From: Cyanobacteria bacterium PR.3.49
GTDB lineage: Bacteria > Cyanobacteriota > Vampirovibrionia > Obscuribacterales > Obscuribacteraceae
NCBI GenBank assembly: GCA_013997645.1
Contig: PNKB01000024.1
Span: 1-43,290 of the forward strand
DNA length: 43,290 bases
Direction: 5' to 3'
Shown here: one piece after another, positions 7,949-16,602 of the stretch
Position numbering within the stretch: position 1 is the stretch's first letter
How the letters are laid out: each line of letters begins with the position of its first letter
Translations under genes and position numbers: made by a program
Notes under the pieces: model-generated
Seen by the model: the letters and a program-made list of their open reading frames with translations, nothing else
Told to the model about the DNA's origin: nothing
Database searches by the model: none

Positions 7949-8158
7949 CTAAGCTGCGGACTTCTTGACCCATTTCCCGCCCCGTTTTTCGTACTTTTTC
8001 TTCACTGCCGCCCATGCGATCTTGAATGATGTAACTTCGTCATCGCCATGATGCTTGGCATAGGCGCTATTGAATGCGTCCTTGAAAATCTTTTGCGCAT
8101 GCCGCGGTAGGTTATTGCGGACTGGAGGCGGCAAGTCGCCAACCGATAAATATGGCAT
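7949..8158 (-). CDS. chaB: ChaB family protein
   Basis: A 69-residue protein matching the small ChaB family over its whole length. It starts MPYLSVGDLPPPVRNNLP, continues with HAQKIFKDAFNSAY and ends with AWAAVKKKYEKRGGKWVKK. The family is named for a proposed regulator of the E. coli ChaA cation/proton antiporter, but its role in most bacteria is unproven. No chaA neighbour is present. The gene runs convergent to the DNA ligase and divergent from the dehydrogenase. It is slightly shorter than E. coli ChaB (about 76 residues). Confidence 0.92.
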   Translation of the reverse strand: MPYLSVGDLPPPVRNNLPRHAQKIFKDAFNSAYAKHHGDDEVTSFKIAWAAVKKKYEKRGGKWVKKSAA

Positions 8159-8257
8159 ATTTCGCCCTCAAAGTAAGCCTCGTGATCTAGACGGGGGCGA
8201 GAAAAGGCAGTTCCTCCAATAGGTGGACATTAACTTCAGACATTGGTGAAAAAGTTG

Positions 8258-8285
8258 GGAACCTCCCATTTATAGGGCGGTCCAT
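8258..8285 (+). promoter_or_regulatory. possible ECF-sigma-type promoter
   Basis: GGAACCT (8258-8264) is followed after exactly 15 bases by GTCCAT (8280-8285). This matches the architecture of sigma-E/ECF promoters (GGAAC-type -35, N15, GTC-type -10). It points toward the dehydrogenase start 70 bases downstream. A single short match in a 196-base gap can occur by chance. Confidence 0.35.
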
Positions 8286-8354
8286 CCAGAGACATCGGTT
8301 ACACGTGGGTCAACAGTCACGTATGCCGTCAAGCGAATCGGCAAAGGGGGAGTG

Positions 8355-9578
8355 ATGAAGGCAGTTGTATTTCATGGCGTGGGGCACATTGTGCTGGATG
8401 ACGTCGACGAGCCCAAAATTGAATCTGCAAGCGATGCCATCATCAAGATCGTCTCCAGCTCAATTTGCGGAACCGACCTTCACATGGTCCGCGGCACGAT
8501 GTCCGGCATGAAGTACGGGACAATCCTTGGGCACGAGGCAGTCGGCATCGTTGAGAAAGTCGGGCAATCGGTGAAGTCCGTAAAGGTGGGCGACAGAGTT
8601 GTTGTTTGCTCGACTATTGCTTGCGGTCAATGCGCATACTGCAAAGCCGAAGAGTATGCATCATGCGAGCGCTCCAATCCGAATGGACCCGAAGCCGGAA
8701 CAGCCTTCTTCGGTGGTCCTGAAACCACCGGACCCTTCAATGGACTGCAGGCGGAACGGGCTCGCATCCCTTACGCTGATTCTGTGCTGGTCAAGCTTCC
8801 GAAAGATGTTACGGATGCCGATGGTCTTCTGTGTTCTGACATTTTTCCGACAGGTTACATGGGCGCGGAAATGGCTAATGTTAAAAAAGGCGATTACATA
8901 GCTGTCTTCGGTTGTGGTCCGGTTGGACAGATGGCAATTGCTGCCGCAATTTATATGGGTGCTAAAGAGGTTTTTGCCATAGATGTTTGTCCCGATCGCT
9001 TGAAAGTGGCAGAACAGCAAGGGGCAATTCCTATCAATTTTGAGAAACTTGATCCAGTCGAAAGCTTACGCGAAATGACTAACGGTTTTGGACCAGACGG
9101 AGTCATTGATGCCGTCGGAATTGACGCTGTGCGCCCGCACAAAGGACCGGCAACATCAATTGTTGATGTAGTCGAGTCGGCGTTGGAGAAAACAGCGGCG
9201 GCACCACTGGCAGTGCTCACAGGAAATCATTGGAAAAAAGGTGATGGACCGGATCAGGTTCTTCGCTGGTGCGTGGAATCAGTTCGCAAAAGTGGAGTGA
9301 TTTCTATAATCGGTGTCTACCCGGAGACGGAAGAAACCTTTCCCATAGGCAAAGCAATGAGCAAAGCGCTGACCGTTAGAGCAGCCAATTGCAGCCACCG
9401 CAAATACATTCCAAAATGCCTGGACATGATGAAGAATTCGCAGTTTAAGCCGTCGAAAATTTTGACTGTGTTCAATGGGCTAGATAACGCAATCGAATGC
9501 TACAAGCACTTCGACAAACGCGAACCAGGCTGGCTGAAAGTTGAACTCACGCCGGATGATACGGAGAGTTGCGCGTAA
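8355..9578 (+). CDS. zinc-dependent alcohol dehydrogenase (formaldehyde-dehydrogenase-like)
   Basis: A 407-residue medium-chain dehydrogenase that should oxidise an alcohol or aldehyde adduct with NAD(P). The catalytic zinc site is visible as CGTDLH (Cys38) and GHE (His60, Glu61). The structural zinc site is Cys90, Cys93, Cys96 and Cys104. The Rossmann motif is GCGPVGQ near residue 180. The long insert around residues 250-290 (GIDAVRPHKGP…) and overall length resemble glutathione-independent formaldehyde dehydrogenases and their relatives rather than ordinary ethanol dehydrogenases; the substrate cannot be read from the sequence. I chose the ATG at 8355, five bases after GGGGG; a GTG three bases earlier is also in frame. 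The ECF-like promoter lies upstream. Confidence 0.88.
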   Translation: MKAVVFHGVGHIVLDDVDEPKIESASDAIIKIVSSSICGTDLHMVRGTMSGMKYGTILGHEAVGIVEKVGQSVKSVKVGDRVVVCSTIACGQCAYCKAEEYASCERSNPNGPEAGTAFFGGPETTGPFNGLQAERARIPYADSVLVKLPKDVTDADGLLCSDIFPTGYMGAEMANVKKGDYIAVFGCGPVGQMAIAAAIYMGAKEVFAIDVCPDRLKVAEQQGAIPINFEKLDPVESLREMTNGFGPDGVIDAVGIDAVRPHKGPATSIVDVVESALEKTAAAPLAVLTGNHWKKGDGPDQVLRWCVESVRKSGVISIIGVYPETEETFPIGKAMSKALTVRAANCSHRKYIPKCLDMMKNSQFKPSKILTVFNGLDNAIECYKHFDKREPGWLKVELTPDDTESCA

Positions 9579-9594
9579 CTTGTATTGCTATTCG

Positions 9595-11091
9595 TCAAAA
9601 CCGTTTTGTAACTTCCTTGTATCCGACTACTTTGTAGGACGGACTACTCGTCAGTTGGCTTGGATCGAATTTTAATGACGAATTTGTCGTTAGAGTCGTT
9701 TTGTCAAACCCAAGTTCCATATTCGAGACTTTCAGATCTCTTGCAACTATGGCTCCTTTGAAGTGCCCTTGCTCAGAGCCAGGGCTGCTTATGTCTACTT
9801 CGGCATTCGGTGCGTAGATTGTGCCCCTCATGTCAGACGTCTTTATTGAAATTTTTCCCCGTCCGTTATACCAAACTTGGAACTCTGCTGGATTCGTACC
9901 TACTGTTGTATTGACATTGCCATTTAAATTCATTACTTGACCTGTTGAGCCGTTATCGCGAATATAGATGGATGTGTTGGTCGATTGAATTGATCCTGAA
10001 GACATGGACATTGAGGTAACAGAATGATTCCCGCTGAGATTCGAAACACCACTTAAAACCAAATCTCCATCAACTGATACAGTCGAATTTTTTGGGATAC
10101 CTGGAGCCGGTGGCAACTTGGCTTGCGAATTACTTTGCATGTCTTGAATAGCAGAGCGCGCATCAGGAGGGTAATCTCCTGTTGGCGCAGTTGAAGCGCC
10201 GAGAACATCAGGATTAGTAAACGATGGTGCAGTTTCATTCACAGTCAAGTATCTGTTGATAGTTGTAGAGCCGAAATCTTCTGCTGAAACAGTAGCTTTT
10301 ATTGACGGTACACTTAAGCTACCGCCTATCATGTTTGTGCCAGAAAATTTTGCTTGATGGTAAGCAGCAATGTCACCACCTAAAGCGTTCTTACCTGAGA
10401 TGTCGAGAATTGGTTCTTCCGTTGTAGCCCTAATTCCAACGGTTTTTGACCCATTTCCAAAATTGATTGTTTGTGTTCCCAAACCTGCGTAATTAAAGAA
10501 GGGCAGTGCGGAAGGACTTGCACTGCCCTTACTGTAATAGGGGTTGTTGACCAAGGCCAATGAAATGGTTTCCTGAATGGAACCGTGGGAAACAACACTC
10601 CTCACCGTTCTCCAGGCAGTATTTTTCTTAGTACTTCCGTTCGCAAAGTAAGACCAAGTCTGCGGAATAAATGTGCCATCGCTTAGTTGAATAGAACCAA
10701 ATGGTGAGAGTGAAGGATTGAAAAGGCGAGACTCGGTTGTGGGTATTTCATTTGCGATAGTCACGGTCGCAGATAGGCTCCCAGGTAGTCCGAGTTCACC
10801 AGCTGCAACGACAACAGTCACTTTTTCTCCTATGTCTTCAGGTGGAGAAACAGCTGATTTAAAGTCCGGGTCGTTAAGCTGAGCTACTACGTAATCTGCA
10901 GCGGCCTCCGCAAAGTTTTTTAGCTGAAATCTAGCAGCGTCATCCGATATTGCACGATAGACTGGCAGTATCGCAGCAAGCAAACCACTCACTACAAGTG
11001 TTGCAATTAGGCCAATTGAAAGTGTCGTAACGAGACTAAAGCCACTTTTTGTGACCTTTCTACGGAATAATCTTCTGTCTCCTGAGTGCAT
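9595..11091 (-). CDS. large GspK/PilX-like minor pseudopilin lacking Glu5
   Basis: A 498-residue protein with a prepilin-type N-terminus: a basic leader, then G/FSLVTTLSIGL and a long hydrophobic helix (residues 18-43). The residue at mature position 5 is Thr instead of the usual Glu. Loss of Glu5 and a large globular domain are hallmarks of GspK, the tip pseudopilin of type II secretion; PilX of type IV pili fills the same place. The C-terminal half is Ser/Gly/Asn-rich and probably beta-structured; the stretch GTIYAPNAEVDIS…GAIVARDLKV resembles DUF7305-like regions in pilus-associated proteins. It is the last of four minus-strand genes, and its ATG directly follows the stop of the preceding one (TAA-ATG). 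Confidence 0.7.
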   Translation of the reverse strand: MHSGDRRLFRRKVTKSGFSLVTTLSIGLIATLVVSGLLAAILPVYRAISDDAARFQLKNFAEAAADYVVAQLNDPDFKSAVSPPEDIGEKVTVVVAAGELGLPGSLSATVTIANEIPTTESRLFNPSLSPFGSIQLSDGTFIPQTWSYFANGSTKKNTAWRTVRSVVSHGSIQETISLALVNNPYYSKGSASPSALPFFNYAGLGTQTINFGNGSKTVGIRATTEEPILDISGKNALGGDIAAYHQAKFSGTNMIGGSLSVPSIKATVSAEDFGSTTINRYLTVNETAPSFTNPDVLGASTAPTGDYPPDARSAIQDMQSNSQAKLPPAPGIPKNSTVSVDGDLVLSGVSNLSGNHSVTSMSMSSGSIQSTNTSIYIRDNGSTGQVMNLNGNVNTTVGTNPAEFQVWYNGRGKISIKTSDMRGTIYAPNAEVDISSPGSEQGHFKGAIVARDLKVSNMELGFDKTTLTTNSSLKFDPSQLTSSPSYKVVGYKEVTKRF

Positions 11092-11775
11092 TTACGGCTC
11101 CATTGTTAAGGCATTTCTAGCCAAAAACTCAGCTCTTAGAGCCAAATCAGATGTAGAGGGATTGTCGGTTTCAGAAGGTTTGCTTTTTCCATAATCTCGG
11201 TTCAAAACTTCCAAATCAACGATTACGGAACGCACGCCTTCAATTGCGTTTTCTCTTACTCCGAAGTTCGGATCTGCAACGTCAATGTTCAGTGGCACAT
11301 ACTGAAATAATGTTATGTCACTACTTCCAATTTTCTTTGGGCCAACCACTCCCTTCATCAAGGTCCACGATTTGCCGCCCGCAGTTCTTGTAACTTGGTT
11401 TCCCTCTAACTTATAAACAACGAGATCTGCAGTTGACGATATCGCTGGTGGAAATGGGGACGTGCTAGTTTTGTCCTGTGAAGTTGGCAAAAACAACTTC
11501 AGTTGTTGGCTTGTTGAGTCCGAAGAAACTGAATAAGCATTGTTCATGTCGTCTCTTAGCCGCGTTAAAAAGACATTTGCTGAATAGCTCGCAGATGTTT
11601 TGTTCAAAAAGTTCCGCGTCCAGCTTGTGTTCATCCACAAAAGCTCAGTAATACCAGCTAATGCGACTCCCATCACCACAACCGAAACTAAGAGTTCTAC
11701 GATGCTCTGACCAAACGAATTTCTGAAGCGCCGCGTGATATTACAACTGGTCTTAGATGCATTAATCGATTTCAT
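11092..11775 (-). CDS. GspJ/PilW-like minor pseudopilin
   Basis: A 227-residue prepilin-like protein. After a leader of about 23 residues comes the processing site FG/QSIVELLVSVVVMGVALAGI. It has Glu at mature position 5, needed for N-methylation and assembly, and a hydrophobic helix of about 22 residues. The following region (SANVFLTRLRDDMNNAYSV) fits the PilW/GspJ pattern of a long amphipathic helix before a beta-rich head. It overlaps the upstream gene by 14 bases and abuts the downstream gene, so all are translated together. Its position corresponds to J in the GspH-I-J-K order. Type II secretion and type IV pilus use cannot be separated from this sequence. Confidence 0.75.
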   Translation of the reverse strand: MKSINASKTSCNITRRFRNSFGQSIVELLVSVVVMGVALAGITELLWMNTSWTRNFLNKTSASYSANVFLTRLRDDMNNAYSVSSDSTSQQLKLFLPTSQDKTSTSPFPPAISSTADLVVYKLEGNQVTRTAGGKSWTLMKGVVGPKKIGSSDITLFQYVPLNIDVADPNFGVRENAIEGVRSVIVDLEVLNRDYGKSKPSETDNPSTSDLALRAEFLARNALTMEP

Positions 11776-12316
11776 GTCTCATGATCCCATTTGCTGCGAC
11801 CACGGTTGAAGTCTCATATAATCTCTCCTTTATGGAAGTGCTCTCAGTCCAGCGAACATCGACAACAACCCTTTTCGCATTTGCAACCGCCAGATCAGAG
11901 ATCGAAACCGTTATCGTGCCCCGGAATCTATTACTTGGAAGAGTTCCGCTCGATGGCGAAGCCTGCCACGTCAGCTTTGTGCCATCAAGCATGGCCGGTC
12001 GTTGCGCAATAAACCCTCCACTAGGCGAAACCTGTACACTATCTGAATCCCCTAGATTCACCTGAATGTCGTAGGTACCTGACGAAGGCAATTCATGGAA
12101 TGGCGTTGAACGGATTCGATCGATAATTTCTTGAGCAGCCGTTGCTGCAAGAACTGCTCTATCTGTTTTTGTAGTCAAACGAATTACTTCGGAAAGACTT
12201 GAACTTAGAACAACAGCTAATAGTCCCGAAATGAAGATTGCAGAAAGTAGCTCAATTAGGTGCAAGCCACTAACCGAGCGCAAATTGATAGAGCCACTTT
12301 TCTTTCTTTTTTTCAT
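11762..12316 (-). CDS. GspI/PilV-like minor pseudopilin
   Basis: A 184-residue prepilin-like protein. The leader ends in SG and the mature part begins LHLIELLSAIFISGLLAVVL, with Glu at position 5 and a single hydrophobic helix. The next segment, TDRAVLAATAAQEIIDRIRSTPF, is typical of PilV/GspI proteins, where a helix with A-x-A-x-x-x-x-x-D-R leads to a small beta domain. It precedes and overlaps the PilW/GspJ-like gene. A prepilin peptidase and N-methylase would be needed for maturation; neither is in the window. Confidence 0.78.
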   Translation of the reverse strand: MKKRKKSGSINLRSVSGLHLIELLSAIFISGLLAVVLSSSLSEVIRLTTKTDRAVLAATAAQEIIDRIRSTPFHELPSSGTYDIQVNLGDSDSVQVSPSGGFIAQRPAMLDGTKLTWQASPSSGTLPSNRFRGTITVSISDLAVANAKRVVVDVRWTESTSIKERLYETSTVVAANGIMRHEID

Positions 12317-12421
12317 AGATGAAAGCAGACAAACACCCGTATATGGGTTATGCCCTTAAGGTGCAGCATTCTTCCATGTGCGAAGACAGCCTGTATGCCA
12401 AATCGCAGTGAATCGCAGCAC

Positions 12422-12937
12422 CTATTCCATCGTGGCGATGCCTTCGCTGTTAAGGTTGACGTGGCTTGATTTCCAGCCTTTGCTGATGGTGAAAATAGCG
12501 CCCGTATTTGGTTTTCCTTCTTCGTTAAACGTGACAGAACCCAGCACATTTACGCCTTTCGGGAGCAAAACTTCCTCGATAGTGCGGTTGCCGTTCTGGA
12601 TTAAATAGGCTGTGCCTTCGCTTTCTGTGGCTGGACGACCGCACACAGTGATGCTTAGACCGTATTCCTTGGAGATTTCTTTAGCCCTCACCAGGTCCTT
12701 GACCAGGTCTACGCCGGTCTGGCGCACGGAAAGCTGGGTGGAGGTGAGGTCGACGACTCGAAAGGCAAAGAAGGGAATCGCAAAGACCATGCTGGCAAAG
12801 ATCAAAGACTCGAACTTCCTGATTAACGGCCAGTCGAGCTTGCTTCCCCGGTCTTCGGGAGGGCGGGCTGCCGGGGCAGGCGCGGATTCGGGCGCAGTTG
12901 CCTTGTTTGTATTCTCGCTGGTGGTCTCTTCGGTCAT
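12422..12937 (-). CDS. GspH/FimT-like protein without a canonical prepilin site
   Basis: A 171-residue protein. The first 38 residues are Pro/Ala/Glu-rich and hydrophilic, followed by a single hydrophobic helix (ESLIFASMVFAIPFFAFRVV). The rest resembles the GspH/FimT fold: QTGVDLVKDLVRAKEISKEYGLSI is the amphipathic helix, then short beta strands (ITVCGRP, AYLIQNG, NTGAIFTISKG). There is no G/FTLIE-type peptidase site, so it may stay as a bitopic membrane protein rather than enter a pilus. It is first in the minus-strand pseudopilin row, 105 bases before the I-like gene, so the same operon is likely. The assignment rests on fold-like pattern and position. Confidence 0.6.
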   Translation of the reverse strand: MTEETTSENTNKATAPESAPAPAARPPEDRGSKLDWPLIRKFESLIFASMVFAIPFFAFRVVDLTSTQLSVRQTGVDLVKDLVRAKEISKEYGLSITVCGRPATESEGTAYLIQNGNRTIEEVLLPKGVNVLGSVTFNEEGKPNTGAIFTISKGWKSSHVNLNSEGIATME

Positions 12938-13230
12938 TTCCTAATGGCAGCCTGAGTTCTTCTTGAGTGACAGTATAGCTACTATTCCACGACACAAAGG
13001 CTGGAATTCCTATCTGTACATACAAGACCAAGTTATGTGAAATGATAGCCAAGGGCTCAGGCTTGCCAGGTTTTAAGCCCGAAAGTACACTTAGGCGTAC
13101 CCGGCTTAATGTTCAACAGATACGCATTAAATATGCCGGCGCGGAAATCCGCTGTTCTGAGATGGTAGAAAATTCGGAACGAAAATGAAGCCACGACCAA
13201 TCCGGCAGATAAAAATGATGCCAAGGTTTT

Positions 13231-14247
13231 ATGAAGTTTCTAGATATTGTCATCGCTGAAGAGTCCAGCCTCAAAGAGAAAGAAGGGCAGGCAGGCTCAG
13301 GAAATTCAGAGCTTCCACCGACTTTGGAGAAGCTCGGATACGCTTACCATGCGCTGAGCAGGTTCGTGGATGCCCAGGAAGCTTACGAAAGGGCACTGTA
13401 TTTGCGACTTGAGGCTGGACAAGGTGATAGTCCGGAAGTCATAAATTGCATTCACGCGCTTGGTTTGATGCATCGCTTGCAAGGAAATTATGCAAAGGCA
13501 GAAGCGTATTACGGAAGGGCTCTGGAACTGACGACGGGGACTTCGGGCGAGAACGCGATGGAAACCTGCATTCGTCGCAACTATTTGGCGGGGCTTTATT
13601 ACGCCATGAAGCGTTATCCGGAAGCGCTTGGGTTGATCGAAAAGACTATTGAGATTTACAGCAAAAATTTGGGAGACAGCCACTCGGCAGTGACACTATG
13701 TTTGCTTGCAGAGGCATTGGTTCGCTTTCGTAGCGGACAGAAAGCACAGGGCGAAAAGCTTATTAATCAGGTGCATACGAATCTGCAGGAAAACCTGGAT
13801 TTTAAAGAAACCGCAGATGAAGCCAACGAAGAAGTGCTCAAGTTTGTGCTTTTGCAGTTGCGGCAGGAAAAGTTTGACGACGCAGAAGCGCTTTTTCGTT
13901 TCGCTCTTGTGAGAGAAGCAAATATCGTCTGGCCTAATCATCCGCTGGTCGCGAAAAACTTGAAAAAGCTGGGCGATTTGAATCGTTCTATGAATCATCT
14001 GGAACGAGCTGCCGAACTCTATCGCCAGTCGCTGGAAATGTACATGTCGACTATGGGTATCGCCGATCCGGACATAGCGTTGTTGGCCGAATCATTTGGT
14101 CAAGTTCTCATTCAGCTCAACAAGAGAAAGGAAGCCGTCTGGCCGATGCAGATTGCTGTGGACGTACGCGAGATGTTTCAAGAGATCGAACCGGGACAAT
14201 ATGAGAAGGCAAAGAACTCGCTGGATAAGCTGAAAGACAGCCTCTAA
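13231..14247 (+). CDS. TPR protein (kinesin-light-chain-like repeats)
   Basis: A 338-residue protein built almost entirely of tetratricopeptide repeats with about 42-residue spacing, the kinesin-light-chain style. Repeats are visible at LEKLGYAYHALSRFVDAQEAYERAL, IHALGLMHRLQGNYAKAEAYYGRAL, RRNYLAGLYYAMKRYPEALGLIEKTI and LKKLGDLNRSMNHLERAAELYRQSL. Such arrays bind partner proteins; the partner is unknown. There is no signal peptide, so it should be cytoplasmic. AAGG lies 5 bases before the ATG. The 293-base gap before it (12938-13230) is the divergent promoter region shared with the pseudopilin row, and I see no gene in it. Confidence 0.85.
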   Translation: MKFLDIVIAEESSLKEKEGQAGSGNSELPPTLEKLGYAYHALSRFVDAQEAYERALYLRLEAGQGDSPEVINCIHALGLMHRLQGNYAKAEAYYGRALELTTGTSGENAMETCIRRNYLAGLYYAMKRYPEALGLIEKTIEIYSKNLGDSHSAVTLCLLAEALVRFRSGQKAQGEKLINQVHTNLQENLDFKETADEANEEVLKFVLLQLRQEKFDDAEALFRFALVREANIVWPNHPLVAKNLKKLGDLNRSMNHLERAAELYRQSLEMYMSTMGIADPDIALLAESFGQVLIQLNKRKEAVWPMQIAVDVREMFQEIEPGQYEKAKNSLDKLKDSL

Positions 14248-14292
14248 GCTCTTTTGCGCTTAGGTTTGCGGTCGCGCGCTCAAGAAAAATCT

Positions 14293-16026
14293 TTACGCGG
14301 TCTGAATTTCCGCGGCGTCCTTGAGACCGAGCTCTTCGATCATATTTTCGCGCATGACGAACTTCTGGATCTTTCCAGTCACCGTCATCGGGAATTCTTG
14401 AACGATGCGAATATGGCGTGGAACTTTGAAGTAAGCCACCTTTTCTTTCAGCCATTCTGTAATCAGTTCGGTTTTCGTCTCCGAGCCGGGCTTGAGCATC
14501 AGCCACATGGCTACCTCTTCTCCAAGGTTTGCGTCGGGAATGCCGAATACCTGAGCTTGAACAACTTCAGGATGCGCGTGCATGACCTCTTCAATTTCGC
14601 GCGGATAGATGTTTTCTCCGCCTCTTATGATCATGTCTTTTTTGCGCCCGGTGATATTGATATATCCTTCATCGTTCATCACCGCCAGATCGCCAGAATG
14701 CAGCCAGCGGGCGCTGTCTATGCAATCGCTTGTGGCATTGGCATTGTTCCAATAACCGAGCATGACACCATGCCCGCGTGTGCAAAGTTCACCCTGAGTG
14801 CCGCGTGGAACAATTTCACCGGATACGGTATCAATCAGTTTTATCTCCAATCCGCCGATTATTCTTCCTACTGTAGTGGCGCGCAATTCCAGCGAGTCTG
14901 TAATCGTTGTAGCGGTAATTAGCGGCGATGCTTCAGTCAATCCATAAAGAATGACCACTTCGCTCATGTGCATTTTGTCTGCCACTTTGCGCATCAATTG
15001 TACGGGGCAGGGGGCACCGGCCATGAAACAACCGCGCAGGTTCGAGAGATCGTAAGTCTCGAAATCAGGATGCTCCAGCTCGCCTATAAACATGGTCGGA
15101 ACGCCGGAGACATGCGTGCATTTTTCGCTTGCCAGCGCATTCAGCACCTTGTGTTCATCGTAAAACGGGCAAGGAATGATGACGGTACCACCCACTGAAA
15201 AACTCGCCATCGCCGAGCTGACCATGCCTCCGCAGTGATAAAAGGGCATGGGTACGCAGAAACGCGTTGATTGATCCAATCCCATCGCCTGTGCGGCGAA
15301 CCAGGCATTATTCAATAAATTATGGTGGCTGAGCGTCACGCCTTTTGGAAAGCCGGTCGTGCCGGATGTGTATTGGATGTTGATCGGCTCATCGAATTGC
15401 AAATGAGAAAGTCTTTCCTGCAATTCGAATTGAGGCACTTTTTCTCCCATGTCCTGCAGGCTGTCGAAAGCTCGCACGTTGCCTGTAAGACATCCTTTCA
15501 GTTCGTCCTTGGAACCGATGACAAAAATCGATTCAAGAAGAGGCGTGTCGGAAAGGTCGTCTTTTGTTTCCGGTGCAAAAACTTGATGGGCGATTTGCCG
15601 AAGCATCTTCAAATAGTCGGAGCTGCGGTGAGAAGGCACGGTGACAAGCAATTTCACTCCGGCTTGCTTGAGAGCGTATTCGACTTCCTGGGTTTTGTAG
15701 GACGGGTTGATATTGACAAGAATGCCGCCGACAGTCCAGACGGCCAGCATCGTAATCAACCAATCGGCATTGTTTGTAGACCAGATGCCGACTCTGTCAC
15801 CTTTCTCGACGCCCATGGCAATCAGTCCGCGGGCGGTCAGATCGACCTTTTCTTGCAGCTGTTTATAGCTGTAGCGCTTGCCGCAGGCAACATCTATAAG
15901 GGCGTCGGCACCGGCACGCTCAGTGGAAATTTGTTTGAAATGCTCGCCTAAAGTGCAGCCCAGAAGCTTTTGGCTGGTCGGGCCGTGATCGTAGCTCAGC
16001 AGAGGAGCTTGCTTGGACGTCGTCAA
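14293..16026 (-). CDS. AMP-forming acyl-CoA synthetase (ACSF2-like)
   Basis: A 577-residue adenylate-forming enzyme that activates a fatty acid with ATP and couples it to CoA. The AMP-binding core YTSGTTGFPKG is near residue 220. It is followed by YGLTEAS, HSGDLAVMNDEGYINITGRKKD (A8 hinge) and the C-terminal catalytic lysine region TVTGKIQKF. The N-terminal pattern (SYDHGPTSQKLLGCTLG, GVEKGDRVGIWSTNNADW, VNINPSYKTQEVEYALKQAG) resembles the ACSF2/medium-chain acyl-CoA synthetase group. The start is TTG at 16026, with AAGG 8 bases upstream. It lies 26 bases after the small exported protein gene on the same strand and may be co-transcribed with it. The exact chain length is not readable. Confidence 0.9.
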   Translation of the reverse strand: MTTSKQAPLLSYDHGPTSQKLLGCTLGEHFKQISTERAGADALIDVACGKRYSYKQLQEKVDLTARGLIAMGVEKGDRVGIWSTNNADWLITMLAVWTVGGILVNINPSYKTQEVEYALKQAGVKLLVTVPSHRSSDYLKMLRQIAHQVFAPETKDDLSDTPLLESIFVIGSKDELKGCLTGNVRAFDSLQDMGEKVPQFELQERLSHLQFDEPINIQYTSGTTGFPKGVTLSHHNLLNNAWFAAQAMGLDQSTRFCVPMPFYHCGGMVSSAMASFSVGGTVIIPCPFYDEHKVLNALASEKCTHVSGVPTMFIGELEHPDFETYDLSNLRGCFMAGAPCPVQLMRKVADKMHMSEVVILYGLTEASPLITATTITDSLELRATTVGRIIGGLEIKLIDTVSGEIVPRGTQGELCTRGHGVMLGYWNNANATSDCIDSARWLHSGDLAVMNDEGYINITGRKKDMIIRGGENIYPREIEEVMHAHPEVVQAQVFGIPDANLGEEVAMWLMLKPGSETKTELITEWLKEKVAYFKVPRHIRIVQEFPMTVTGKIQKFVMRENMIEELGLKDAAEIQTA

Positions 16027-16052
16027 TTAAAGAGCCTTTTGGTCAGTCGTGA

Positions 16053-16382
16053 TTACATGGGGAACGCTTCAGCGCCGCCCAAAATCAGGATGTTACCAGC
16101 AGATCTCTGATTGTGCCTTAGTACTTTCTTTGCCTTGAGATTCACTTCAGCCTGCTTTTCGACGGCTTTAAGAACGTCGACTGCATGCTTGATCTCAGCA
16201 TCTTGATAATTCGTGGTAGCCGTGGTGGAAGTGCCCGTGTTCATCGCAAGCTTGTCCTGGCAGATATCACTAGAATTCGCCAGACCCGGCAGTGAAGCGC
16301 AGAATACCGCTGCCAGAGCAATTGTCGTTAATTTGACTGCTTGAGAACTTTTAGAAGTCTTGGACACAAAATATGCTCCCAT
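16053..16382 (-). CDS. small exported protein of unknown function
   Basis: A 109-residue hypothetical protein. Residues 8-38 hold a signal-peptide-like segment (SSQAVKLTTIALAAVFCASLPGLANS), preceded by an unusually long polar N-terminus. The mature part is about 70 residues: mostly one predicted amphipathic helix rich in Lys, Glu and Ala (AVDVLKAVEKQAEVNLKAKKVLRH), then a Gly-rich end. No family was recognised. A later start nearer the hydrophobic stretch is possible. The 220-base gap upstream to the next, divergent gene holds no gene; a weak TACAAT -10 for the plus-strand gene lies at 16458. Confidence 0.55.
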   Translation of the reverse strand: MGAYFVSKTSKSSQAVKLTTIALAAVFCASLPGLANSSDICQDKLAMNTGTSTTATTNYQDAEIKHAVDVLKAVEKQAEVNLKAKKVLRHNQRSAGNILILGGAEAFPM

Positions 16383-16602
16383 GAGCTATCACCTGTTTGG
16401 AGTATAGGGTCGGTACTTTGAAATGGAAACCATTCTTTAAATCGTTTAAGAATTCGCTACAATGTTCCTACATGTCAAGCTCATCAGTTGGGCATCTACG
16501 AAATATCAAGCGCAATATTTGGATATCAAGTGATATTCGTCTGAGCTGATTTTTTGATTTCAACAGTCATATTTAGAAGAAAACTTTCCAGGTTCCACGC
16601 AA

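Noticed and set aside
14254..14922. 222-codon plus-strand ORF inside the ACSF2-like gene
   Set aside because: It lies opposite well-conserved adenylate-forming motifs; it is a shadow.
15322..15951. 209-codon plus-strand ORF inside the same acyl-CoA synthetase
   Set aside because: It is opposite the AMP-binding core and shows no domain of its own.
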